NCBI GenBank assembly: GCA_023313575.1
Contig: JAJTTP010000017.1
Location: forward strand, 434,001-498,000
Length of the DNA: 64,000 bases
DNA from: Eutypella sp. D-1
Lineage: Eukaryota; Ascomycota; Sordariomycetes; Xylariales; Diatrypaceae
Direction: 5' to 3'
Shown here: one piece after another, positions 1 through 12,006 of the stretch
How positions within the stretch are numbered: position 1 is the stretch's first letter
How the letters are laid out: each line of letters starts with the position of its first letter
Made by a program: the position numbers and the translations under genes
Notes under the pieces: generated by a model
What the model saw: the letters and a program-made list of their open reading frames with translations, nothing else
Databases searched by the model: none
What the model was told of the DNA's origin: nothing

Positions 1-345
1 CGCTGAAAGGGACATCTACAACGAAATCTAAGCAGGTTAGGCACAACCCACACACCATCATACACATTTATCGCCTTCCACGAACAAGAGCTCGTCCCTG
101 TGGATGTCGCCGTCCGCACGCCTGTACATTGGACTCCGTCCTCGCTGACCACCATGACCCCGGCCATCGCTGGTCGAGTTATCACATTAACCCGTATCTT
201 GCACCTTCCCCAACCTTCCCCTACCTTCTTTGGCGTAATATCGACATGACCCGATTATGCGCATGCAAAACACGGCCAGTCCAAGGCAGACCTCATTCAC
301 TCAAGTTGAAGTGATGGCATATGTTCCAGGCAGCCAGAGGAGCGC

Positions 346-1807
346 CTAAGAGCCGCAGACGTTCCAGCTTCCGCCGCCGTCGCCGTCGTTGGCGGAGCCC
401 TCGCGGTGCCACTCGGTGAGCAAGCGGAGGGTGGTGGGGTCGACGTCGCGGTTGGCCTTCATGAAGACCGTCTCGTACGGGTGGACGTTGCCGCCGAAGT
501 ACATGCCGTTGAAGAGCACGTCGCCGGCGCCCTCGCCCGCCAGGCAGTCCGTCCAGTAGTTCTGCCCCGGCTGCGGCTTCTCCGACATGAGGGGCTCGAG
601 GGTCTCGTCGTGGGCGGAGTTGCTGTCGTCGTCTCCCGACGAGCTTGTTGGGGTTGGTGATGCGGGGGATGAGGACGAAGAAGACGAGGTTGAGGATGGC
701 GGCGGCTTGCCGCCGAACTTGTGGAACGCCGCCATTAGCGCCGAGACCTCGTACCCGGCGTTTCGGATGGCGCTCGTGGCCCCCACCTCGGCGCCGATGG
801 CGGCGTTTCGATCATTGTAGCATCCTTGGAGCGCGACGCCGGGCCGGCTCATCCCTTCGATTAGGTTTTCTGGTCCTGGATTGTCGGTCTCCTCCCAGCG
901 GCGCCGGAAAAGCATTAGCTCCATGCCGACGTCGTCTGTGGCCCAGATCATCGACTGGATGTGGAATGCTGGGTAGCAGTTTGCTGTCATGCCTACGAGC
1001 TATTGAGAGAGAAGAGTTGTTAGGGTCATGATCATGGCCGGGCGATCAAGCTGTACGGCATGTTTTAAGCCTACCTTAACCTTATCGGTTACCCGTCCCA
1101 GGTATGCATCACTCCAGCACTCACGGCTCCAGAACGGCGTGAAGGGCCCTCGGATACTCGCGTTGAGGGTGATGAAACGACGGTACCGCTTCCAAAGATC
1201 GTCGCGCCGCAGGACCTCACCGTGGGAGCCGAGGTCGTAGCACGTGTTGGACCGCTCGACGACGGCGACGTTGGGCAGGCGCGGGATCAGCGCTCCCACG
1301 TCCGTCGGGCCGTTGAGGATGAATATGAAGTCGGCCGCGCCGTGTAGGCCCGCGTGGAGGAAGAAAAGCAGGTTTTCCCGCGCGTTGGGCGTCTCCGAGT
1401 AGGCGTACGTGATCAGCGTCCGTGTCGAGTTCTTGTTCTTGTCCTCTGTCTCGCTGTCTTCCTTCTCTGCCGCCGCCGGCCCCTTCACTATCCCTTGGTT
1501 TCTGTCATCAGAGAATCCAGCAGCAGCACCCTTTGATACGGCTGTTCTATTTTTAGAACCTTTTGGCCCCTGGAGCTTGAGACTTGATGAGGGTTGGGGC
1601 TTCGTGGTTTTGAGGGATTAGTACACATGAAGATATCGATACGCACGAATTGCGCGAGAGAAAAGACGCGTTAGGAACAGCACGACTCACCATATATGGA
1701 TTATTGTACCAGAAGCTGATAATGCCACAAAAGGTCAGGAAGGCAACAACTACGAATATAAACCAAGTCTTATTTAATACTCCCGTCTTGAATCTCTTGT
1801 CCTCCAT
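346..1807 (-). CDS. Uncharacterised type II membrane protein, glycosyltransferase-like
   Basis: Three exons read continuously on the minus strand: 1807-1691, 1599-1075 and 999-346, giving about 431 residues. Intron 1 has a GTGAGT donor and an AG acceptor after a TACTAAT branch site; intron 2 has GTAGGC and an ATAG acceptor; phases fit at both. Residues about 13-33 form one hydrophobic segment behind a short basic N-terminus, so a type II (Golgi-like) membrane anchor is inferred. The luminal part (ITYAYSETPNARENLLFFL, then ERSNTCYDLGSHGEVL, then GCYNDRNAAIGAEVG) resembles a widespread fungal family I remember as glycosyltransferase-like but never assigned a substrate. A Ser/Pro-rich insertion lies near residues 313-336, so the C-terminus looks low-complexity. 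The start is the only Met ahead of the membrane segment. Gene reality is well supported; enzymatic function is inference. Confidence 0.75.
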
Positions 1808-3311
1808 GATGGTGGCCTGGCTTTCGTAATGCCCATGAGGATAATATGGAGGAGTAAAAAGTTGGCGATATATGTGAGGGTGAGGACTTTAGTTGTTGAT
1901 CACGGGGAGTAACTTTGAAGAAACCTTTTTCCTTTTCTTTACGGGCAACTCTGATTGTTACGTACCAGGTAATTAAGGTACATTTCTATTAACAGGACCC
2001 CAATGATCGTAGTATGGAGGGGAATGCATCGGACAGTACCTAAGCGTGACACACATAAGGTTCAAATAACATCCATGGATGCCCCTTAAGCATCTCCTAA
2101 CTTACCTCATGCTCCTTCCCAAACTGACCACACCAAGCACGAGTTTCCAACCAGTCTTCCATAGCTACCCAGGTACCTTGTAGGGAAAGCCGATGCAATG
2201 CAGAGTCATCCCGGGCAGATATCGTTTGGCAGTAACGACCGAGGAGCTTCATGACAAGTCTTGAAAGTATCCAACTACACCTCCTGGCCGTGATAGACGA
2301 TCCTCGAGCCATGATTCGAATTCCTTTGATAATTTCGAGGCATTATGAGCTACGAGAACCCAGAGTTGCCCACTCCTGACCATGCTGGTTAAGCTGGCGA
2401 TTTGCTGACCCGCCTGTCGTCTTTCTCACCAGCAGAAGAAGCGGACGCGTATGAGGGCCTCACCTACCTCTATGTATGCGGGTAGGCAAAAAACCCCAAG
2501 GTTAAAGTTAAGTTGGGAGGAGCGAGCTCAGTGTTCTGCGTAGTCTGAGCTAGAACACCTCGGATTGAAGATGAGCCGGCAATATGCAAGGTATATGTTG
2601 TAACTAACTTACAATCCGGTCCATTTCAGGCAACCTAGGTAGGCTCCTATAGTTACCTTTTTAACTAAAATTTGGGAGCTGTTTATGTGTGGATGGATTA
2701 TTGAAAGCTCCGGTAGAAGCCCGTGAAGTTGTTCGTTAGCGTGTACCTCCTTCTAGGTGAATGGAACCGGGCCTCTTGCTTTCCAAGAAGGGCAAAAGGG
2801 CATGCCCCACTTGCCTCGTCCTATGATAGCGAGGTACTTCTAGAGGTACTTCTCAACCTCCCAACCTCCCAAGAGGTACTTAGGTACCTCCGTAGGGATA
2901 CCGGTGGACATGTTGTATCATATTGATTAGGTAAACAGATAAATCACTCGGGGGCGTGCACCTTTGGGACCTAGGTACCTTAGGTAGGTAGGTGATAGGG
3001 CAGGAGGTATGCATGTTATAGGTACTAGGTAACTACCTATTATCAAGCCTTCCACTCTATCAGCCTCGTACCAAACTTGAAGCCAACAATTCATTCATCT
3101 ATTCATTCAACTTCTCCATCTCAACGAAAGCCATTCAAGGTTGCTTTCCGTTCAACCGCCAAAAAGACCCTTCTAACAATACGCTCGAGGTCTACATCCA
3201 CTCTCTATTGTCACCTATAATTCTCCTCCATACGATTTATTTATTTTTTCTCGCCCGTCGAAGGCAACTCCAGCTTTTGGAAATGCTTTTCTCATACATA
3301 GATTTAATATA

Positions 3312-3339
3312 GTCACGTCACGTCACGTCACGTTACGTC
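3312..3339. repeat. Tandem CACGT repeat upstream of CTR9
   Basis: Five-base units of GTCAC/CACGT repeat about five times, ending in a slightly diverged GTTACGTCG. Each unit contains an ACGTCA-like (CRE/bZIP type) core. It lies about 170-200 bp upstream of the CTR9 ATG, where promoter elements are expected; a binding role is inference only. Confidence 0.6.
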
Positions 3340-3350
3340 GCCCTCTTCCT

Positions 3351-3388
3351 CACCCTCACCCTTACCCTCACCCTTACCCTCACCCTAA
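3351..3388. repeat. Degenerate interstitial telomere-like repeat
   Basis: A run of CACCCT and TACCCT units ends in CACCCTAA, resembling the fungal telomere repeat (CCCTAA) with C/T variation. It sits in the CTR9 leader and may be a simple pyrimidine-rich promoter tract and not a true telomeric remnant. Confidence 0.5.
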
Positions 3389-3508
3389 TCGCGCCTTCTT
3401 CATCCCTCAATTCCGTCGCGCGCGCTTCCTTCTACCCTGACATCGGGCTTTCGTCTCGTTTCCTTTTCATCACCCTCGAATATTGGTTACTCCGACGACG
3501 CGCCCATC

Positions 3509-6500
3509 ATGGCTGCGGTGCACAACGGCCACCCCAATGGCGCAACCGCCAATGGGAACGTTGAGATTCCGGTCAGCACGCGATTCTCCGATATTCCGAG
3601 CGCCATAGACATTCCTGTCCAGGGCGATCAAGAAGATGAAGCCGTCGAGATCGACCTCGAAAACCTCGTCGATGACCCTTCCGAACTCTGTACGCTTTTC
3701 GAGAATGAACGCGCCGCGCGTAGTCTGTGGATGACGGTCGCACTCGCCTACGTCAAGCAGAAGAAGATTGATCATGCCATCGAGATGTTGATCCATGCTG
3801 GTAATGCCATGCAAGATAGCAACCCGAAAGAAAAGCTCTCCATCGTCTCCTGCCTCTGTTGGCTGTACCTATTAAAGAATCGCGAGGCACCCCGCGTCCC
3901 TTCCGAATCTTCCTCCGATACCAAGACTAAGGACTACTACCTACAACTTGCGACCTCTTCTCTCAACGAAGCCTCACGTATTAATCCGGCCTTCCCTCCT
4001 CTATTCCTGGCCCGCGGTGTTTTACAACTGTTGAAGGCTTCCCTCCAGCCGCCGTCCAAGACCGCCGGGGCTGGCAGCATCGAGCAGGACAAGGCTGAGT
4101 TACTACGAAGTGCCTTGAAGGCATTCGATCAAGCAAGTAAGGTGTCTCAGGGGAAGAACATATTGGCGCTGATGGGCAAGGCGAGGGCTCTCTTTTCTCT
4201 TGGGTCGTACAGGGAATCCTTGATCGCCTATCAGGACGCGCTCAAGAAAATGCCAAATCTAGTCGACCCAGATCCTCGTATCGGCATTGGGTGCTGCTTT
4301 TGGCAGCTGGGATTCAAGGATGATGCCAAGCAAGCGTGGGAAAGATGCCTCGAAATCAATCCCGAATCAAAGATCGGCAACATCCTTCTCGGCCTCTACT
4401 ACCTGGACGCCAGCGGCCGCGTTCCTTTGAATAGCCCCGAGTTCGTCGAACTTTACAAAAAAGCCATGACCGAATTTACTCAGAAGTCGTTCAAAGCCGA
4501 CAAAAGCCAGCCGCTCACCTGTGCTACATTTGCCAGCTTCTTCTTGTCGAGAAAGGATTTCCGCAACGTCGATTCCCTGGCCAACCGCGCAATTCAATAC
4601 ACCGATGTGAACGCGATCGCAAGCGATGGCTGGTACTTGCTTGCTCGCAAGGAGCATTTCAGCGGCAATGTGGAGACCGCTACCGACTACTATCGCCGCG
4701 CAGATGAAGCCAGGGGTGGACTGGAAAGAGGTTACCTGCCGGCAAAGTTTGGTGTCGCCCAGCTCTCCGTCTTGAACAATGACCTTGGTGAAGCCAAGCT
4801 TCGTTTGGAAAAGATTATCCAATCGGGCAATAAGAACGAGCGTAACTACGAGGCCATGATCCTTCTTGGTACGATCTACGCCGAGGAAGTCTTCGCAAAC
4901 CAGTACTCGGCTGTCAAGGAAGACAAATCTTCGGAGATGCGTAAGGCTATCGACTACCTCGAGCAAGTTCGGTTGGCCTGGAAAGATCCCAAGAAGAACT
5001 TGCCAACGGACCCTGCAGTCTTACTAAACCTTGCTCGTCTCTATGAGAGCGAGCAACCAGAGAAAGCTCTGCAATGTCTCCAACATGTCTCACAACTTGA
5101 GTTGGACCAAAAGTTGACGACCGAATATCCTGAGGACGCCGAGGATGAAGCCGCTGCTCGAAGCGTACTACGAAAGAAACTCTCACCTCAGCTCTTGAAC
5201 AACATCGGCTGCTTCTATTCTCAGTCCGAGAAGCATGATGTCGCTAGTGAGATGTTTGAAGCTGCCTTGAGCTCTTGCATGCGCATTGGGGAGAACGACA
5301 AGGATATCGATGCTTTGATCACCACAATTAGCTTCAACCTCGGTAGGAGCTACGAGTCGCGAGGCCTTACAGACAGGGCCGTTGAGGTTTACGAGAAGCT
5401 CGTTGAGCGGCATGATGATTACACCGACGCCCAGGCGAGACTAGCCTACATCAAACTACGCAGAAATCCAAACAAGGAAGGTCCCGATGCGGTCGCCAAA
5501 CTGTACCAGGACAACCCGACCGAGTTAGAAGTTCGCGCGCTGTATGGCTGGTACCTGGGCCGCATGAACTCTCGAAAGAAGCCTGGCAATGTGAATGAGG
5601 ACCCCGAGCTGCGACATTACAAGCATACCCTTCAGAACTACGACAAGCATGACCGGTATGCTCTAGTCGGCATGGGCAACATTTATCTGATGGCTGCGCG
5701 TGAAATGCGCCGTGAGACAGAACAGGAGAGGCAGAAACGTTCCGCTGGCTATACTCGTGCCGTCGAGTTCTTCGACAAGGCGTTGCAACTTGACCCGAAG
5801 AATGCCCATGCTGCCCAGGGTATCGCGATCGCCCTAGTCGAGGACAGAAAAGACTACAAAGCAGCACTCCCCATGTTCCTCAAGATTCGCGACACTATTA
5901 AGGACGCCAATGTCTACGTAAACATTGGCCACATCTATGCCGAGTTGCGACAGTACTCCAAAGCTATCGAAAGCTACGAGGCTGCCCTGTCGAAAGAGGG
6001 CAAAGGTGACGACCCAGGAATCCTTGCGTGCCTCGGCCGCACTTGGCTTAACAAGGGCAAACATGAGCGGAACTTGAGTGCGATTAAGACTGCCCTCGAA
6101 TTCGCCAAAAAGGTTAGTTCGGTTCATGTACCAAGGCAATGCGTTATGCGATACTAACTTCAAGTTTTCCATAGGCCTTGGAAGTGTCTCCCGACCAAGT
6201 CCACTTCAAGTTCAATGTCGCCTTCGTCCAGATCCAACAGGTTCAGCACATTATTGCCGTGCCGGAATCGCAGCGGTCGTCGGTTCAACTTGAAGAAGCC
6301 TCAGAGGGATTAGAGGCTGCCATCACAGCGTTAGATGAGATCGCGGCTCACCCCCAACCGCCGTATCCCAAGGCCGATCTCGAGCAGCGAGCTAACATGG
6401 CCCGCAACACGCAGCGAAAGCAGCTTGCCCGTCAACTCGAGAGCCAGAAAGAGTACGAGGAGAAGAACAAGGAGAAGCTAGCAGCGGCTGTGGCTGAGCG

Positions 6501-7200
6501 CAATGCAGCGATAAAGCGCCGAGAGGAGGAGCGCGAGAAGGCTCTGGCCAAGGAGCGCGAGCGACAAGAGAAGCTTCGTAGAGAACGAGAAGAAATCCTC
6601 GCCCGCGACAGGCAGCGCGCCCAGGAGCGTGCTGAAGAAGAGAAGTCTCGTTTGGCTGCTGAGATGACGACTGATAGCGAGACCGGCGAGAAGGTCAAGC
6701 GTAAGCGTAAGACAAAACCGTCCGGTGAAAGCAAGCCAAAGAGCAGTCGACGCAAGAAGAAGAGCGGTGAGGACGATGATGGGGAGGAGGAACGACGTCC
6801 AAAGAAGCGCAGGATTACCAGCAAGAAGGAGTCGACGAAGTACAAGTCTGCGGAGCTTGTGGTTGATAGCGACACCGACACAGATGAGCTGGACAGAGCC
6901 GAGCAGGCCCTAGAGCGGAAGTCGTCGCCGCTTTCTGACGCTGAGGATGATGCCCCCAAGGCCAATGGTGGTGATGAAGACGGCGTTGACAAAATGGAGA
7001 TCGACAACGCGGCCGACAACGACGACGATGAGGATGACGACGACGAAGTCGCAAACACCCGCCGAGCTGCACCGAAGCGGTCGCGAAGACGCGGCGTGCT
7101 CGATGACAGCGACGAAGACGAGGATGATGAAGGTGGCGAACCCGCCGCTGCCGCGGACACCAGCATGCAAGACGCGGGCGACGATGACGAAGATGAGTAG
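3509..7200 (+). CDS. CTR9: RNA polymerase II-associated PAF1 complex subunit CTR9 (TPR protein)
   Basis: Two exons, 3509-6112 and 6175-7200, encode 1209 residues; the 62-bp intron has GTTAGT, a perfect ATACTAAC branch site and ATAG. CTR9 is the scaffold of the PAF1 complex in the nucleus, coupling Pol II elongation to histone modification. The N-terminus (residues about 1-75, with EIDLENLVDDPSELCTLFE) matches fungal CTR9. It is followed by a long array of tetratricopeptide repeats to about residue 860 (for example YTRAVEFFDKALQLDPKNAHA). A Glu/Arg/Lys-rich helical stretch follows at roughly 940-1030, then a highly charged tail of Lys/Arg clusters and Asp/Glu runs. Length fits the family. The ATG has a good context (catcATGG). 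Core gene, single copy expected. Confidence 0.95.
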
Positions 7201-7904
7201 AGAGAAGTAGCTCATTGGTGGACTTCCGGTTAATCATGATTGTATACTATGGCGGCGCTAGGAAGGAAGGAAACGAGAGCTTATGTGTGTCGCTTCTTTT
7301 TCATGGTGGCTTCTTATTTTCTTTTCTTTGTTTCTCACCCGGCGTGATCTCAAGCGACAGATATTAGTCGAGAAGGGTGAACGGTGCAGAAATGTGTGCT
7401 CGCAGGACAAAAAGACAAATATGCTGGGTTGACATGGGTGTAGACTGTCTTTTTCATTTCTTATTTTACCCCCATCTCTCGAGATAGAAAGCGCCGGGAA
7501 GAAAAAGGTTGAAAGGGGCAAAGGGGGAAAAGGGGAAGGGTGGGGATAAAAATAAGATGAGATGAAATGGGCCCAGATCGAAATGCGAGAAGAGAAGAGA
7601 AGAGGAAAGAAGTCCTAAGAAAAGATAATATACCACTGGAAATTCTGCATGCGGCGACTTGGATCCCGTTGCTATGGTATGGCATATTGAAAGCGATGTT
7701 GCGTTCGTGATCGTGACCTCTCCCAGCGATGGCGGTTTGCGGTTCTAGGTAGTTGAGACGTTCAGGTGATATATAGCCAACCTACTCGGTAGCATCTATT
7801 GACCTGTCGTTCTTCCTACACCCCCTTTATCGGCTCTGTCTATGAGAAAAGTACCTCGGGAGGATACTGAGGAATAAGTAGAAGGGTCATAAAAGAGCTA
7901 TTAT
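7201..7904. other. Intergenic region, convergent gene ends
   Basis: About 0.7 kb between the 3' ends of CTR9 and the next minus-strand gene. Purine-rich tracts (around 7490-7620) but no coding signal; expected to hold both 3' untranslated regions. Confidence 0.6.
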
Positions 7905-8678
7905 CTAACAATTTGGTAAAATGGACATAGCCAAGATAAAGAATAGACAACACTCAGTCTCCGCCTTTCTCTTATCCCGCGTCCTCGCCCGCTCGAACAG
8001 ACTGACGAAACCAAGCAGCACATAGACCCCCATCATCGACCCGCTTCTACTGAGGAGCTCGGCGCCCGGCATCAACCTGATGACATCGTTGCTCGCCAGC
8101 ATCTCCCCGAGGACGAGAACAGTGGCACCGAGGGGGTCGGCAATGACACAGCGCAGCTTCGGTGTCATATCGCCGCGGTGCTTCTTCCCCGCCTTCTTAT
8201 AGGCGTCGACATCCTCGCGCGGCCCGGCGGGCTCCCATCGCAACTTCGTGCCGTCGGGGAAGACCGCGACGTAGCAGCCCTGAGACCCGTCCTTGACGCG
8301 CCCGGTCCAGAAACTCTTCTTGGGCTTCGCGTTCTCGCTCGTGCGTCCCCACGCGTCGACGTGCACGTACGAGTGCGTCAGCTTGACGCGCTCCGCCCCC
8401 GTCTCGAACGTGATCTTCGGACTGCTCGTCGGGTAGCGCGCCGTGGCTAGTAGCGGGCTCTCGGCGGTCGGCCCGCGGCGCAGTTCTAGGTGCCCTGTGT
8501 GGAGCGTCCCTGATAGTATGGTTGCTGCTGCTGCGGAGGTCGGTTGTGGTTGTGGGGGCTTCTGCTGAGATGGCGCGAACCTGTTGATCGCGGCTGGGTC
8601 TGCGATCGGGCGGATCGCGAGCTCGTCACCTTTGAAGGTGTGACGCTCGATGTCTAGCTTATAAGCCTGACAGTTCAT
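7905..8678 (-). CDS. Hypothetical protein, possibly tubby-C-like fold
   Basis: An uninterrupted frame encodes 257 residues from the ATG at 8678, whose context (AAAATGA) is better than that of the upstream Met at 8726, which would add 16 Phe/Lys-rich residues. The middle of the protein alternates beta-strand-like segments rich in Gly and Trp (for example FWTGRVKDGSQGCYVAVF and KLRWEPAG). This loosely recalls the small beta-barrel of tubby C-terminal-like/LURP-one proteins; that is a visual impression and not a family assignment. A hydrophobic stretch (MMGVYVLLGFVSLF) near residues 220-235 could be a membrane segment. The last 25 residues look unlike the rest, so a missed 3' intron is possible. 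I do not recognise a function. Confidence 0.6.
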   Translation of the reverse strand: MNCQAYKLDIERHTFKGDELAIRPIADPAAINRFAPSQQKPPQPQPTSAAAATILSGTLHTGHLELRRGPTAESPLLATARYPTSSPKITFETGAERVKLTHSYVHVDAWGRTSENAKPKKSFWTGRVKDGSQGCYVAVFPDGTKLRWEPAGPREDVDAYKKAGKKHRGDMTPKLRCVIADPLGATVLVLGEMLASNDVIRLMPGAELLSRSGSMMGVYVLLGFVSLFERARTRDKRKAETECCLFFILAMSILPNC

Positions 8679-8726
8679 TTTGTTAAACTTAAAGATTGAG
8701 AAATTTTTTACATCTTTTGAAAGCAC

Positions 8727-10499
8727 GACGGCTAAGCGAAATTGAAAGTTTGTTTGGCAATATATCTATTAAATGTGCATATGTCGACCTACGTCACCTC
8801 GCCTCATCAGGTGTAACTTGCTGAGCGGCTGAGCATTCAGTGTCAGCCGCACATCATTGCCGATTGTCCATTAGCAAACCCGCGCTGAAATTAAAATGGT
8901 GGCTGGGGGGCATAATCGTCTCTTACGAGAGAGTCGGAGAGACCAGCTTCGCTTTGGCGGACATGATATGGAAAATATGTAGTACCCGCTCAAAGCTATA
9001 TACCCATCTAACGATTATGGCCTTTCTCGCCTCAAGTAGTCATATAATTTTTTTCTGGCTTATTTATTGACGTCACGAGGCAGTTCAACTTCAGCTGCTG
9101 ATATTAGAGTAAGGCCGTAAAAGTGAAGAAGAATATGGCTGTGCCTTGCCAAGACATGTGTAACTAATGTTAGCTAGGGTTGAATCCTGTCCGAATCCTT
9201 CAGGAACCAGGCCGGCGGGCCTTAATTGCATACCTAGGTAGTTCGAACTTCGAAGGACAAAGTAAATTACTATTGGATATGTCCATTTCTTTGCTAGAAG
9301 TAATTGCCTAGTACTTCGACCTACGCCGCCGAGATCGAGGAAAGTTTCTGAACAACCCAAATCGGGTCCCATGAACGAAAATGACATTGTTGGTGAGGGG
9401 AATTAACATTGACCATGCAACAACGATCCTGTTAACGAAGATACTGGATTTGAATACTACACCAAGAGACCAACACTATTCAGCTTTTGTAAATGTTTAA
9501 GTATTGACAAGGGACAAAGTGCTTGTCCAATTCCTAATGAATTCCTATTGGATTGTCCGTCCTAATGAATCCAGGCTATTTACTTAGGTGCATACTATAC
9601 TACTACTACCTAGGTAAGTAATGGGAGTATAATACTGATTACTTTGCCAGTCAGTCGGTAGCCTACACTAATACCTGGTTCCATGTCTCCACTATAGGGG
9701 CTAGGTTTAGAGCATAAGGAGCAATAAAGATGCTGCCGGGCTACTTACTTTCTACGCGAGTAAACATTCATGTGTTTCATTGCACATCCGATTAACTTCA
9801 GCAGAACCATCTCTCCCAACTATGTTGCGAAGGTGAGTATCAAATGGCCGTAATCTCACATCTTCGTCGTTGTTTTCTCTAGCCGTCGCCGAGCTTCCGG
9901 CTCTCTTCAGCTTTCTCTTGGCATACCGAATCTGTCTCCAAATGAGATAGCCGCGACTGCTGCAGAAAGAAAAAAGGTATATGGACATTGCAACGTGGCT
10001 TAATGTTTGATTCCTGATGAGAAACTTCCTTTTGAAATGACATTTCTTGAAATCGCACCTCTCCCGTTGCACGTGTATGTGACCTCCTGATGCTTCAATC
10101 GAACGAACCAACTCACGATTTCAACTTACTACGTGTATCTCTCCATCCAAAACGCCTCGACTATGTATATAGAAAGTTTGAGTCCAGGCTCAGTGGCCAA
10201 ATGCATAATGACTGTTATGTTTTCATATGATCTGAGTACCTCAAGGGCAATCTAATGTAGAGTATATAGAAAGCGAAAGCTTGATCCTCCTGCACCTCCA
10301 AGCAAACAGGCAACGGCCCTGATAAATGTATCTAGCTCTGTGCGCGGCATAACACCACTCCCACCCGACCAGAGACATGCTATAACCTTAGTGTAGATGT
10401 TCTGTCCTTAAGCGCCGGATGCGCATGAGCGCGTGCTTAGTGTACATTTGATAGACATGATACGGCTCGGGCCGTTGGCGCCCTATCATCATGCTAAGC
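8727..10499. other. Intergenic region
   Basis: About 1.8 kb without a supportable gene. It includes several TACCTAGGTA-type motifs (9232-9241, 9606-9616). A 119-codon minus-strand frame at 9752-10111 has no recognisable domain and a non-committal composition, so it is not called. Confidence 0.5.
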
Positions 10500-10923
10500 T
10501 CAGTTCTTTCCATTGGTATCCGCGATGGACTGCACATTCGCCGAGGTGGACCCCTTTCCCGGCGGTCCTCCTGCAGCGCGTGCCTGTCATGATTTTGTTA
10601 GCCAGCCCGTTACGCACAACTGCTGGTAAGTAACCGATTGTGGGATGCAGGACGCAGAAGCTCACCTCGGCTTTCTGGACTTCGGCGGCGTCCTCCTTTG
10701 TGACCTCGCTGGCAGGCTTGCGGGCAACCTCACCTGCCTTCTCGAGGAAGTTCTGCTGCTTGTCATGCAGGCTCTGCGCTGTCGCCGCGGCGCCGCCCTT
10801 GATGGGACCCCTCTCCGTGATTAGGGACTCGGCAGAAGCAATATCCGACGCCTCAGTCTGGGTGATCGGCCTGCCCTCGTGGGCCTGCACGTCCAGATCG
10901 GCCTTGGATGGTATCTCGGGCAT
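10500..10923 (-). CDS. Small SMP-domain (seed maturation protein-like) protein
   Basis: Two exons, 10923-10666 and 10583-10500, encode 113 residues. The 82-bp intron has GTGAGC, a GGCTAACA branch site and ATGACAG, with phase 0 on both sides. The protein begins MPEIPSKADLDVQAHEG, continues with a Thr/Ala/Glu-rich helical part (ITQTEASDIASAESLITERG), and ends AARAAGGPPGKGSTSANVQS. This Gly-Pro-Pro-Gly-Lys-Gly-Ser tail and the ASxIASAE motif are typical of fungal proteins with the SMP domain first seen in plant late-embryogenesis proteins. Such proteins are small, soluble and often stress- or spore-linked; that role is inferred from the family. Without splicing the frame would run on into an unrelated tail, which is why the intron is preferred. 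Confidence 0.85.
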
Positions 10924-11559
10924 GGTTTCGCTGTTTTTCTTTTTGTTTTGTTTTGTTTTTTGGTTTTTGGTTTTGGTTGCTTTTCCGGGGTTTTTGATTC
11001 GCAAATTTGGCTGTATTCGGAAACGAATGATTGGGAGTTTGGTGCGAGAAACTATTTCATTTGGAAAAGAACACGGCACATTCTGTTCAAGTAAATACCA
11101 ATGTGCTGCTTATACCGGGACTGGCTTGACTGGTCACTGGAGGACCTGTGATCTATGATATCATATAACACCAAGGGGAAGCCGCGGCCGCCCTCACTGG
11201 TCCCATTACTTGACGTTTATTATGGGTCGGATGGCCGCCCCTACCGCCTCCCCGGTGACCTCTTCCCCCTGATCCAATAATTACTTACCTAGTAAGCGGA
11301 AACGACAAAATACGTTATGTCAACTATACGTGACCTGAAATACATTGTGATGCGCACACGTAATAATAAATTCAGCGGTGTTAAATGTATCGGAAGGTGC
11401 ATCCCCAAGTGTTTAACTCTACCTAGGCAGTTCGGTAGCCAGCATATTGATTTCTGTGTGTCGTACTATGGACAAGCCTTTTATCTTCAAATGAGCCGTT
11501 CTCTCTGGAGCGATCGGGAGTGCCATCTTCAAATATCCACCAAATTCCATCGTAGCAAC
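10924..11559. other. Promoter region and non-coding DNA
   Basis: Upstream of the SMP gene: a TTTTG-rich purine/pyrimidine tract at 10930-10980 directly precedes the ATG, as in many fungal leaders. Further upstream nothing coding is visible. Confidence 0.5.
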
Positions 11560-12006
11560 CTACTTGGCCCAATTGTGGTAGTTGTCCATCCTCCCAGCGC
11601 AGTCCTGCCCGATGTTGTGCGAGAAGGCCCTGATGCTCTCCTCGTCAGGAATGTCCGATATGACGTGGTAGAGGTCGTAGCTGATTTTGAAGGCTAGGCT
11701 TTCGTGTCACCTTAGCAACGTGCCGTTGGGCTGTTGGGTAAGGAAGGAGACGCGTGCTGGCCCCGTGCGGTCGTTCGCATCCTCGACGCTGGACTCGTGA
11801 CCCGACACGCCACTGCTCTCGTCGCGGAGCCCCCGGACAATGACTCTGGTGCCTGCGACGTCGCCTTCGTCGGTCTTGCGCCCACCTCCAACTCGGCACA
11901 AGGCGGCGAGCCCGGACTTGGCGCTCTTGAACTCGATGTCCCGCGAGCGGAGGGACCGCCCACACGCCGGACGGTTAGATCTGCGTGCACCGCGTAGCCA
12001 TATCAT
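11560..12006 (-). pseudogene. Decayed coding fragment, family unknown
   Basis: A GC-rich, coding-like stretch reads on the minus strand through two adjacent open segments in one frame, separated by a TGA at 11707-11709. The distal 48 codons (from 11706 to the stop at 11560-11562) translate to plausible protein, including ISYDLYHVISDIPDEE and a C-terminal DNYHNWAK. The upstream part (12006-11710) is less convincing. No start codon region or neighbouring exons could be joined, and a plus-strand frame (11985-12173) touches its 5' end. It may be the 3' end of a gene that was truncated, or an exon of an undetected gene. I do not recognise the family. Confidence 0.35.

Larger units (their letters stand above)
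1808..3508. other. Intergenic region between divergent genes
   Basis: About 1.7 kb between two divergently transcribed genes, so it should hold both promoters. No convincing coding sequence. It contains many copies of a TACCTAGGTA-like motif (for example around 2632, 2872-2890, 2970-2994 and 3020-3040), and then a pyrimidine-rich leader before the CTR9 start. Confidence 0.6.

Noticed and set aside
6432..7166. Long minus-strand Ser-rich frame opposite the CTR9 tail
   Set aside because: Shadow of the Asp/Glu/Lys-rich CTR9 C-terminus; no domain, and the plus frame is clearly real.
9752..10111. 119-codon minus-strand frame
   Set aside because: No recognisable domain and no supporting splice or start evidence; too weak to annotate.
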